Shown: piece by piece, positions 25,925 through 33,201 of the stretch | Layout of the letters: each line of letters starts with the position of its first letter | Position numbering within the stretch: the stretch's first letter is position 1 | Notes under the pieces: model-generated | Told to the model about the DNA's origin: nothing | Databases searched by the model: none | The model's input: the letters and a program-made list of their open reading frames with translations, nothing else | Source of the DNA: Peribacillus muralis | GTDB lineage: Bacteria; Bacillota; Bacilli; Bacillales; DSM-1321 | Assembly (NCBI RefSeq): GCF_001439925.1 | Contig: NZ_LMBV01000008.1 | Span: 111,022-175,021, forward strand | Length of the DNA stretch: 64,000 bases | Reading direction: 5' to 3' | Position numbers and translations under genes: made by a program

Positions 25925-26055
25925 TTTATGAGACACTTATTACCAAACACCCCCAGGAGATACCGCAGCATTTCTTTATCGTTAGCATAGAGGGGATTGG
26001 CTCCAATGTTTATAGCTTCAGCTTCACTTAGCATAGTGAACCTGAAGTCTCGCAT
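25897..26055 (-). CDS. short ORF, possible gene fragment
   Basis: A 52-residue frame (M-R-D-F-R-F-T-M-L-S-E-A-E-A-I-N-I-G-A-N) beginning 13 nt after the stop of the gene at 26069 on the same strand. The composition looks protein-like, but there is no clear ribosome-binding site and the family was not recognised. It may be the tail of a gene truncated by rearrangement, or a small gene co-transcribed with its neighbour. Confidence 0.35.
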   Translation of the reverse strand: MRDFRFTMLSEAEAINIGANPLYANDKEMLRYLLGVFGNKCLINKNSSSSIG

Positions 26056-26068
26056 ATACTCTATAACA

Positions 26069-26620
26069 CTATTTAAAAGATTTAAGATTGTTAATTAACT
26101 TGCTAATATTTTGGATTGGACCGCTATCATATAAAGCCTCTCTAAATGTTAAGTACTCAGTCCCCCTTTCTATAATATAATTCAACAATACCTTTTCAGG
26201 GAAGCGCACGGTCGATTTACTAGGAATGTCATTCCATTCTTGGCTAGCGAAACCATGATGCCATGTAAATAATATAGTGGAATTTTTTTTCATTAGCTTT
26301 TTCATTTCCCAATCCATGGAACGTTCTGAAAAGCCACTGCTGCCAAAACCGGTACATAAACAATCAGTCATTGCCTGTAAAATTGAAAGCCATATACCAT
26401 CAACATCATCCCAATCATAAAAGCTCGAGAGATATTGATGTTGATAAGCTATAAGTACTGTGCCGTAAAAGGTCGTGCCTTTTGTATGAATAAGCTGCTG
26501 ATTTGCTAATTGCTTAGCATGTAAGTGATGGATTGGGATAAAATCTTCGTTAACTAATATTTGCTTTTTATTTATAGTATCATAACCATTTTTTGATATA
26601 TATGTTTGAATGGTAAACAT
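26069..26620 (-). CDS. hypothetical protein
   Basis: 183 residues, cytosolic, with no signal peptide or membrane segment. Recognisable features are an aromatic middle (Y-D-W-D-D-V-D-G-I-W) and W-H-H-G-F-A-S-Q-E-W, but no family was identified. AGGTGG lies 9 nt before the ATG. The gene sits in an AT-rich stretch flanked by gene fragments, which suggests acquired DNA. Confidence 0.55.
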   Translation of the reverse strand: MFTIQTYISKNGYDTINKKQILVNEDFIPIHHLHAKQLANQQLIHTKGTTFYGTVLIAYQHQYLSSFYDWDDVDGIWLSILQAMTDCLCTGFGSSGFSERSMDWEMKKLMKKNSTILFTWHHGFASQEWNDIPSKSTVRFPEKVLLNYIIERGTEYLTFREALYDSGPIQNISKLINNLKSFK

Positions 26621-27210
26621 CTATGAACCACCTATCTAGGGTTGAATAATGTTATTCTATATTTTTTTATAATTAACCTGTACTTTTTGCCATCAACTGT
26701 TGTATTAATCTCAGCGTAATCGTTTTCAGATTTAATTTTAGTATGACATGAAATTAATTGTTTCTTGTTTCCTAAAATGGAATGATGTGTTTCAATTAAG
26801 AAACCCTATTTCAAAATAATCATCTTTGAAATCACATAAGATTGTATGGGCATCTATTGATATAACAGCTATGTATACAAGCAAAACTCAGACAATGCTG
26901 AGTAATAGAAAGATACTGCTTGAGACCGCTTGCAGTGAACTAACTTACAGATTAGATTATGAGCTTTAACACCAACGTCTTAAAAATGAAATATCATGTT
27001 TTATATTTGAAGGAACCCTGCTTATTAGTGGATGGCGAAACCCAATGGAGAAGTAGAAAATTATCTTCTTCCTACCATTACTTCTTAAAAGTTTTTCTCG
27101 GATATTCAATTAGGAAGTGAAGGAAATATTTGCTGCCAGCAGGATAATCAAAAAAAACAACGAATAGTAGGGCAGTGAACGAAAAAATTAATCAAGTGAG
27201 GGTGAATGTA
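26621..27210. other. AT-rich region with a coding remnant
   Basis: 590 bp without an intact gene. A 45-codon open stretch at 26832-26969 (+ strand: I-V-W-A-S-I-D-I-T-A-M-Y-T-S-K, later L-L-E-T-A-C-S-E-L) lacks a start codon and ribosome-binding site and looks like a decayed gene end. Nothing else was recognised. Confidence 0.4.
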
Positions 27211-27627
27211 ATGAGAGTTCAAGCAGATAAGATATTCGTTAACCTGCCAGTCAAAGATTTGGATGCTTCGATACAATTCTTCACCAAGGTGGGCTTTACC
27301 TTTAACGAGCAAATGACCAATGAAAACGCAACGTGCATGGTAATCAGTGAATCCATATACGTCATGCTGCTGGTCGAGGAGTACTTCCAATCGTTTACGA
27401 AGAAGGAAATAGCTAATTCAGAGACCAGTGCAGAAGCGATAGTCGCCCTATCGGTAAATAGTAAGCAAGAAGTAGACGAAGTCGTCAATAGAGCATTGAA
27501 TGCCGGCGCACAGCCTTTTAATGAAGCCATCGATCATGGGTTCATGTACGGCTGGAGCTTCAAAGATCCCGATGGACATCTTTGGGAAATATTTAACATG
27601 GACGAAAGTGGATTCAGTCAAGAATAA
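27211..27627 (+). CDS. VOC-family (glyoxalase/bleomycin-resistance-like) protein
   Basis: 138 residues with the paired beta-alpha-beta-beta-beta units of the vicinal oxygen chelate fold. The first half is K-I-F-V-N-L-P-V-K-D-L-D-A-S-I-Q-F-F; the second ends in S-F-K-D-P-D-G-H-L-W-E-I, which carries a typical metal-ligand glutamate. The substrate is unknown; related Bacillus proteins are annotated as lactoylglutathione lyase-like or PhnB-like. ATG 27211 (GAGGGTG 6 nt upstream) is preferred to the earlier in-frame GTG. It is single-gene and has its own terminator. Confidence 0.85.
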   Translation: MRVQADKIFVNLPVKDLDASIQFFTKVGFTFNEQMTNENATCMVISESIYVMLLVEEYFQSFTKKEIANSETSAEAIVALSVNSKQEVDEVVNRALNAGAQPFNEAIDHGFMYGWSFKDPDGHLWEIFNMDESGFSQE

Positions 27628-27668
27628 ACGAACAGCCCTTCACTTAAAATATATGCCCTGGACATTAA

Positions 27669-27711
27669 TAAAAAAGATGCGGTCTGTATTTGCAGACCGC
27701 ATCTTTTTTTA
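27669..27711. terminator. bidirectional-type terminator
   Basis: Perfect 17-bp stem AAAAAAGATGCGGTCTG / CAGACCGCATCTTTTTT around a 6-nt loop, after the VOC gene. Confidence 0.95.
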
Positions 27712-27842
27712 ACTCCCACTCCCCTCATTTCATTTACCATCCTATGAATCCATGCACCTTTCAAACATGCAAATGATTGCTCAAATTGATATAGCGTATG
27801 AAAGGCAATAGTAAGATACCTCCTTCCGATACAGAAAGCGAA

Positions 27843-27866
27843 TGCCTGCAGTGTAATGAAACGGTC
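27843..27866. repeat. dispersed repeat end, copy 2
   Basis: A 24-nt stretch (core CTGCAGTGTAATGAAACGG) identical at 23 of 24 positions to the inverse of 35111-35134. A related core also occurs at 15210-15225. Confidence 0.7.
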
Positions 27867-28010
27867 TGGGCAATCGAAATTCTATCTCTATTCCCATGTA
27901 GAGGTGAATGAAATGGCATCTCACTCATCTTGAAATGGTTTATTTGTTAATAATTAACTATATATGATACTATTACCTATAGTTTGTTTTAACATGGAAG
28001 AAGGTATTAG

Positions 28011-28466
28011 ATGAAGGGGATTTTCCGAACTAAAGTTTTTTATGTAACTATTTTGGCCGTAATGTTGCTTGTTGGCCTTGCTATTAAGTATTACGATCAT
28101 GAAGAGCCGAAAGAGGCATTGACCGAAGCTGAATTTTATACAGCCTTAGAGGCTGGAAACGTGTCTTCGTTAAAATTGGAGCCGAAAAAAAGTGTATATG
28201 AAATAAGTGGTCGTCTGAGGGGGCATGGGGAGGATCAATATTTTCAGGCCATTGTACCGATTAGTGAACACGCGTTAGATACAATCAACAGAGTTGTAGG
28301 TGAACAGGAAATAAATCAAATTGTGGTGATACCGCCAGATACAGAAGTAAGCGAGTGGGTCACCGTTATTACAACGACACTGCCGTTCATTCTCCTTTTA
28401 ATCATGAGTTTTGTCATTTTTCTCTTGGTACTCGTAATAAAAAGATGGAACCGTCCTGGCTGGTAA
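28011..28466 (+). CDS. stand-alone FtsH extracellular-domain-like membrane protein
   Basis: 151 residues laid out like the N-terminus of FtsH. There is an N-terminal membrane helix (about residues 8-25), an extracytoplasmic domain of about 85 residues (L-T-E-A-E-F-Y-T-A-L-E-A-G-N-V-S-S-L-K-L-E-P then I-S-G-R-L-R) and a second helix (about 117-142) ending in a basic tail. The AAA ATPase and zinc protease domains are absent, and a terminator follows directly. It may bind FtsH hexamers and modulate their substrate access; this is inference. GAAGAAGG lies before the ATG. Confidence 0.75.
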   Translation: MKGIFRTKVFYVTILAVMLLVGLAIKYYDHEEPKEALTEAEFYTALEAGNVSSLKLEPKKSVYEISGRLRGHGEDQYFQAIVPISEHALDTINRVVGEQEINQIVVIPPDTEVSEWVTVITTTLPFILLLIMSFVIFLLVLVIKRWNRPGW

Positions 28467-28506
28467 AAAACTCGCTTTTCCACTATTGGAAAGGCGAGTT
28501 TTTTTA
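28467..28506 (+). terminator. terminator of the FtsH-like gene
   Basis: AAAACTCGC-TTTCC / GGAAA-GCGAGTTTT stem with a T7 run; the A run overlaps the stop codon. Confidence 0.92.
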
Positions 28507-28552
28507 ATCAACATGTCGAGTCGTGTACTCTCTACATCACGTATAAAAAATT

Positions 28553-28602
28553 ACAAAAAATGGCGTATTATCGTAAATACTATTTGGTGGAGTTTTTATA
28601 AT
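28553..28602 (+). promoter_or_regulatory. promoter with shared activator-type motif (site 1)
   Basis: A-rich block ACAAAAAA at 28553, then TATTATCGTAAATAC ending at 28580, and a perfect TATAAT at 28597-28602, 16 nt later. The same arrangement occurs before ytfQ, ytfR and the tlpA/GH127 operon. There is no good -35 box, as expected for activator-dependent promoters. Confidence 0.6.
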
Positions 28603-28685
28603 ATTATGGTAGCCATCTAGAACCGATCGTTTTGTCATGGTCGGCTATAATCACGCAGTCGGAATTTTCAGGGGGAGGGATCATC

Positions 28686-28793
28686 ATAAAAAAATGTGAG
28701 CATCAACAGCTGTCGACAATCAAGCAGGTAAGTGGGCCGACGTTGATCATGTGTACAACATGTAATGAAATCATAAAAATCGTAAAGGGATAA
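28686..28793 (+). CDS. small zinc-ribbon-like protein with non-canonical start
   Basis: A 35-codon frame reading K-K-C-E-H-Q-Q-L-S-T-I-K-Q, then C-T-T-C-N-E-I-I-K-I-V-K-G. The C-x-H and C-x-x-C spacing suggests one zinc site. A very strong Shine-Dalgarno (AGGGGGAGGG, 28670-28679) precedes it, but the codons at the expected start are ATC, ATC, ATA; no ATG/GTG/TTG is in frame nearby. Initiation at ATA/ATC (as ATT is used in infC) or a mutated start are the alternatives. It lies between shared-motif promoter site 1 and a strong terminator, so it appears to be an independent transcript. Confidence 0.5.
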   Translation: MKKCEHQQLSTIKQVSGPTLIMCTTCNEIIKIVKG

Positions 28794-28828
28794 AGCAGAG
28801 TTATGTTAGTGGAAGCGGGAGCCCCACA

Positions 28829-28881
28829 TAAAAAAGCGATACTTATCGTAAACCACTTTACGATAAGTATCGCTTTTTTTC
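28829..28881. terminator. strong bidirectional-type terminator
   Basis: A stem of more than 20 bp, AAAAAAGCGATACTTATCGT paired with its complement around a CCAC loop, ending in T7. Confidence 0.95.
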
Positions 28882-28950
28882 TTTTTTGCTTTCAGGCATC
28901 CTCCCATTGTTACATCAGATGTAAATGACATGACAAAAAAACGAAAAATT

Positions 28951-29000
28951 ATAAATAATCCTGTTTTATTATAAATACATTCTCCTCTTTTAGCTGTAAT
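28951..29000 (+). promoter_or_regulatory. ytfQ promoter with shared motif (site 2)
   Basis: TTTTATTATAAATAC ends at 28978, with TGTAAT (-10) at 28995-29000, a 16-nt gap. A-rich sequence lies two helical turns upstream. It has the same geometry as sites 1, 3 and 5. Confidence 0.6.
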
Positions 29001-29032
29001 CTAATGGTGAATAACTCAAAGGGGGATATGGA

Positions 29033-30040
29033 ATGGGGAAAACAAAAAAAGGTTGGATGCTATTATTTGCTTCATTAATGACGATCTTTTTGTTGGCAGG
29101 CTGCAATAGTGAATCATCCGGCTCAAGCAGTGATGGCGATTCAAAAGGCAAGGGAGATAAAATCGTAGTAGGCTTCTCACAAATTGGGGCGGAAAGCGGC
29201 TGGCGAACAGCGGAAACGGACTCCATTAAAGACACGTTGGGCAATGACCCCCAATTTGAATTGAAATTCTCGGATGCTCAACAAAAACAAGAAAATCAAA
29301 TTAAAGCGCTTAGAAGCTTTATTGCTCAAAAAGTGGATTTGATAGCATTGGCTCCCGTAGTTGAGTCAGGCTGGGAAACGGTACTTAAGGAAGCTAAAAA
29401 TGCTGATATTCCCGTCATCTTATTAGATCGTGGGATTAATGTTAAAGACGAAACACTTTATACAAGCTTCATCGGGTCCGATTTCATTACCGAAGGTGAA
29501 AACGCTGCTAAAGAGTTGATCAACTTGATGGGCAAGGATTCGAAAGTGAATATCGTGGAACTGCAAGGAACGGTCGGAGCAAGTGCTGCAAATGACCGCA
29601 TGGCTGGATTTGCCAAGGAGATTAAAGGAAATGCCAATTATAAAATCATTAAATCGCAAACAGGTGATTTTACACGTACGAAAGGTAAGGAAGTCATGGA
29701 GGCATTCTTGAAATCCGATGGCGATAATATCGATGCGGTGTACGCTCATAATGATGATATGGCGTTAGGAGCGATACAAGCGATCGAAGAATACGGATTG
29801 AAGCCAGGTGAGGATATCAAGGTGGTTTCTGTGGATGGCATTAAAGATATTTTTAAAGCGGTCATTGCAGGGAAAGCAAATATCATCATTGAGTGTAATC
29901 CATTGTTGGGACCTCAGCTTGCGCAGGCAGCGAAAGATTTAAAAGCTGGAAAAGAAATTGAAAGATGGATTAAAACGGATGAAGAAGTGTTCGTTGGGAA
30001 AGAAGCGGCAGAGAAAGCATTATCTTCACGACAATACTAA
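29033..30040 (+). CDS. ytfQ: galactofuranose-type ABC transporter substrate-binding lipoprotein (YtfQ-like)
   Basis: 335 residues with lipobox L-L-A-G-C (Cys24 lipidated) and a serine/glycine linker. The pentose/hexose-binding domain follows E. coli YtfQ closely in G-F-S-Q-I-G-A-E-S-G-W-R, Q-Q-K-Q-E-N-Q-I-K-A, V-E-L-Q-G-T-V-G-A-S, S-Q-T-G-D-F-T-R and A-H-N-D-D-M. E. coli YtfQ binds galactofuranose. It is anchored outside the membrane and would feed the YtfR/YtfT/YjfF proteins encoded 5.4 kb downstream. It is separated from the sensor operon by a terminator and has its own shared-motif promoter. Confidence 0.92.
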   Translation: MGKTKKGWMLLFASLMTIFLLAGCNSESSGSSSDGDSKGKGDKIVVGFSQIGAESGWRTAETDSIKDTLGNDPQFELKFSDAQQKQENQIKALRSFIAQKVDLIALAPVVESGWETVLKEAKNADIPVILLDRGINVKDETLYTSFIGSDFITEGENAAKELINLMGKDSKVNIVELQGTVGASAANDRMAGFAKEIKGNANYKIIKSQTGDFTRTKGKEVMEAFLKSDGDNIDAVYAHNDDMALGAIQAIEEYGLKPGEDIKVVSVDGIKDIFKAVIAGKANIIIECNPLLGPQLAQAAKDLKAGKEIERWIKTDEEVFVGKEAAEKALSSRQY

Positions 30041-30049
30041 TAGTACGGG

Positions 30050-30085
30050 AAAAATCGGAATTGTTTTTAACAATTTCGATTTTTG
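30050..30085 (+). terminator. terminator of ytfQ
   Basis: AAAAATCG-AATTG / CAATT-CGATTTTT hairpin 9 nt after the stop codon. It would favour high ytfQ mRNA relative to the downstream regulatory genes. Confidence 0.85.
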
Positions 30086-30207
30086 TATGGAATCAACATT
30101 TGAAAAATGCATTTTGATTATTGTGAATTTTATTGAAATTAAGTAACAGATTGGTAATAATATAACCATGACCCAAAGTAAAGGGAGAGGGAGAGTTCAC
30201 TATTGCT

Positions 30208-31962
30208 TTGAAATTGCTAGCACATTTCAATAACAGCAGCATTCGATTTAAACTATTTTTCTATTTTTTTATCATCATCATTTTGTGCATCATGACCCTC
30301 AGTTTTTTTGGTGGGGAGATTTACAAGAAATCGATTGAAAAAGAAGCGAATAGGCACACAGATCAGATGATTGACCAAGTGTGGAACCACATTAAAGTAC
30401 TAATTCAAGAGAATGATAATATTATGTATTATTTAGCGAACGAAGAGGCCATTGACCAATTTCTTAAACAAAAAAGCCCATCTGAAATGATAGAGCAAAA
30501 AGCAAAGGGGAAAATAGAAATCTATAAAGACCGGCACGAGGAAATTGCAGGAATCATTATCGTGAACCGATACGATCAATTGATTAGTAATGAAATGACC
30601 AGGATTTCCAGAGATCCGCTTACGAAAGAATCCTGGTATAAAAAGGCGATACAATCACCAGGGAAAATCCAGTTGATTTCAAAGCCGATCGGCAGGAATC
30701 TTACAAACACATCGGATTATCAAGTCAATAATGTGCTATCGCTTGTCAAAGCCATCGAAAACCCGACAACCAAGGAAGTGGAGGGTGTCATTTTAATAGA
30801 TCTTAAGTTCGATTTCATCAAAAACGTGATAGAATCGATCAAGCTTGGGAAAAGCGGCTTCATATTTATTATGGATAAAGAAAACAAAGTGGTTTATTCA
30901 CCGGTAAACTCGACGGTTTATCGCATACATCCAAGCTGGTTGGCCAATGATGAATCTCCGCCGATTGAAAAGGAGATTGATCATGACAAGTTCCAGATCA
31001 TTTATAATACGGTTCCTGCTATTGGTTGGAAGATTGTCGGTGTGTTTTCCATCAATGAAACGACAAAGGTTGTATCTAAAGTACAAGGCTTTACATTAAT
31101 CATCGCCATCATCACGTTAATCCTCAGCTTGATCGTGTCCTTATTCTTTGCGAATACGATAACGAAGCCGTTAACAAAACTCAAGACATTGATGGGGAAC
31201 GTGGAGGAGAGGCGCTTCGACCTTCGCTTTCACTCGAAGTATAACGACGAAATTGGCCAATTGGGCAACAGCTATAATAAGATGATCCAGGAAGTGGAGG
31301 AGCTCATTGAACTCGTCTATAAGGAACAAAAAAGTAAAAGGGAAGCCGAGCTTAAAATATTGCAAGCACAAATCAAACCGCATTTTTTATACAATACATT
31401 AGACACGATTCAGTGGATGGCAAGCGAATATAAAGCCGATAAAATCATCGAAATGGTCAATGCGCTGACAACCTTATTCAGGATAGGCTTGAATAAAGGG
31501 AATGAATTCATAACGGTTGAAGAAGAGGTCGAGCATATAGTCAGTTACCTTACGATACAGATGACCCGCTATGAATCCAAATTAGAATATCAATTGGATG
31601 TTGATGAAACGGTAAAGAATCATCAAGTGCTGAAACTCATTTTACAGCCTTTAGTGGAAAACGCGATCTACCATGGAATCAGGAATAAAAGAGGGAAAGG
31701 GAAAATATCCATCAGCATAAGTAAGAAGGATGATAAGCTTTTATTTGCCGTAAGGGACACAGGAATCGGTATCGAGAAGGAGCCTTTGCAAAAATTGAAT
31801 GCTGCGTTAAGAGATATGAGTGTTGACCATAAAGGTTATGGCTTATTTAATGTGAATGAAAGAATCATGTTGTCATATGGATCTCTTTATGGCTTAGAGG
31901 TTTTTAGTGAATATGGAACCGGCACAACAGTAATAGCGATACTTCCTATAAGCAAAAATTAA
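30208..31962 (+). CDS. YesM-family sensor histidine kinase
   Basis: 584 residues. It has a membrane helix at about 12-34, a Cache-like extracytoplasmic sensing domain of about 250 residues, a second helix (about 295-318), and a HAMP linker (I-T-K-P-L-T-K-L-K). The His_kinase motif follows with the phospho-acceptor in I-K-P-H-F-L-Y-N-T-L-D-T-I-Q-W, then an HATPase with D-T-G-I-G-I and Y-G-L-F-N-V-N-E-R. It would phosphorylate the YesN-type regulator encoded next. The start is uncertain: TTG 30208 is used, but GGGAGAGGGAGAG lies 12-13 nt away, and an in-frame ATT at 30202 is closer to ideal spacing. Confidence 0.9.
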   Translation: MKLLAHFNNSSIRFKLFFYFFIIIILCIMTLSFFGGEIYKKSIEKEANRHTDQMIDQVWNHIKVLIQENDNIMYYLANEEAIDQFLKQKSPSEMIEQKAKGKIEIYKDRHEEIAGIIIVNRYDQLISNEMTRISRDPLTKESWYKKAIQSPGKIQLISKPIGRNLTNTSDYQVNNVLSLVKAIENPTTKEVEGVILIDLKFDFIKNVIESIKLGKSGFIFIMDKENKVVYSPVNSTVYRIHPSWLANDESPPIEKEIDHDKFQIIYNTVPAIGWKIVGVFSINETTKVVSKVQGFTLIIAIITLILSLIVSLFFANTITKPLTKLKTLMGNVEERRFDLRFHSKYNDEIGQLGNSYNKMIQEVEELIELVYKEQKSKREAELKILQAQIKPHFLYNTLDTIQWMASEYKADKIIEMVNALTTLFRIGLNKGNEFITVEEEVEHIVSYLTIQMTRYESKLEYQLDVDETVKNHQVLKLILQPLVENAIYHGIRNKRGKGKISISISKKDDKLLFAVRDTGIGIEKEPLQKLNAALRDMSVDHKGYGLFNVNERIMLSYGSLYGLEVFSEYGTGTTVIAILPISKN

Positions 31963-31972
31963 AGCGCTTACA
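31959..31972 (+). promoter_or_regulatory. candidate CcpA cre site
   Basis: TTAAAGCGCTTACA matches the cre consensus TGWAANCGNTNWCA at 13 of 14 positions. It overlaps the kinase stop codon and precedes the response regulator, so it could act as a catabolite-repression roadblock inside the operon. Confidence 0.6.
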
Positions 31973-32001
31973 AATTTATCGGCTATCGTGGAGGGTTTAT
32001 T

Positions 32002-33201
32002 ATGTGGAAGTTATTAATTGCCGAAGATGAAACGACGATAAGAAAAGGGCTCAGGTTCGCAGCTGATTGGAACGATTACTCCATTGACGTAATAGGGGAA
32101 GCGGAAGATGGGGAAATAGCATTGTCCATGGCCATCGAATTGAAGCCACACATCTTGTTCGTCGATATTAATATGCCGTTCCTAAATGGATTGGAACTGA
32201 TGGAACAATTGCGAAAAAACCTTCCGGACGCCATCTTCATCGTCATATCGGGCTACGATGAATTTGGCTATGCACAACAGGCGATCAAGATGGGGGCATT
32301 TGATTATCTAATAAAACCAGTTAATAAAGGTGAACTAATAAAAACGGTGAAAAGAGCTGCGGATCATCTGGAGAAAAACAGCAGAAGCAAGCGGCTTGCG
32401 CAGCAATTGGAGGGCAATAAACCACTGCTTAAAGAAAAATTCCTGCAAAACTGGTGCTCAGGCTCATTGTCTTCGGAAGAAGTCGATGAACAGTGCCAGC
32501 TACTGGAAATCAAGCTTGACGGCCATATAGGCATGTCAATCTTCAAGGTAGTCAGAGGCATCGATGACGGCGGAGCGGAGCGGTATTGGAGTGATAGTTT
32601 AATAAGCTTTTCGTTGAAGAATATCGTCAAACAGATGTTGAATGCGTATCCAAACGTCGAGCTCTTTGAAGACCACTCAGGTAATATTGTCGTCCTTGTT
32701 CCAGATGTTAATATGGAGCAGCTGCTCATGAAGAATAGGGAAATAAAAGAATACACTGAGAAATTTTTAGGCAAGGTGATCGTGTGTGCAGAAAACATGT
32801 TTGATGATCATCTAGCTTTTCCAAAGCAATATACGCAGTTAATGAACGAGATAAAAACTTCCAAAAGTTTATCGCCAATGGTTTTATTGGCTAAAAACTA
32901 TATCGATCAACATTATTACGAGCATTCGATTTCATTGAAAGAAGTGGCTGCCATTGTCCAGGTAAGCCCTACGTATTTAAGCAAGCAAATTAAAAATGAA
33001 TTAGGGGTCTCGTTCATACACTATCTTACAAAAGTACGAATTAATAAAGCACTATTGCTGATAAAGGACCCTTATTTAAAAATCTATGAAGTGGCTGATA
33101 TGGTTGGATATAGTACTCAGCATTACTTTTGCAGTGCCTTCAAGAAGGTGATTGGCATTTCACCGATGGTTTATAAGAGTGGAGTAAGAAGTAATGACTA
33201 A
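32002..33201 (+). CDS. YesN/AraC-family response regulator
   Basis: 399 residues. The receiver domain (A-E-D-E at 7-10, phospho-acceptor D55 in F-V-D-I-N-M-P-F, K-P-V-N near 105) is followed by a linker of about 170 residues. A C-terminal AraC-type double helix-turn-helix completes it (S-L-K-E-V-A-A-I-V-Q-V-S-P-T-Y-L-S-K, then Y-E-V-A-D-M-V-G-Y-S-T-Q-H-Y-F). AraC domains bind two major-groove half-sites upstream of the -35, which fits the shared motif found at several promoters in this block. GGAGGG precedes ATG 32002. The 3' end overlaps the next gene by 8 nt. Confidence 0.93.
   Translation: MWKLLIAEDETTIRKGLRFAADWNDYSIDVIGEAEDGEIALSMAIELKPHILFVDINMPFLNGLELMEQLRKNLPDAIFIVISGYDEFGYAQQAIKMGAFDYLIKPVNKGELIKTVKRAADHLEKNSRSKRLAQQLEGNKPLLKEKFLQNWCSGSLSSEEVDEQCQLLEIKLDGHIGMSIFKVVRGIDDGGAERYWSDSLISFSLKNIVKQMLNAYPNVELFEDHSGNIVVLVPDVNMEQLLMKNREIKEYTEKFLGKVIVCAENMFDDHLAFPKQYTQLMNEIKTSKSLSPMVLLAKNYIDQHYYEHSISLKEVAAIVQVSPTYLSKQIKNELGVSFIHYLTKVRINKALLLIKDPYLKIYEVADMVGYSTQHYFCSAFKKVIGISPMVYKSGVRSND

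Larger units (their letters stand above)
27628..28010. other. intergenic region: terminator and dispersed-repeat fragment
   Basis: Contains the terminator at 27669-27711 and a repeat fragment at 27843-27866, then an AT-rich promoter region for the FtsH-like gene. No gene was recognised. Confidence 0.5.
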
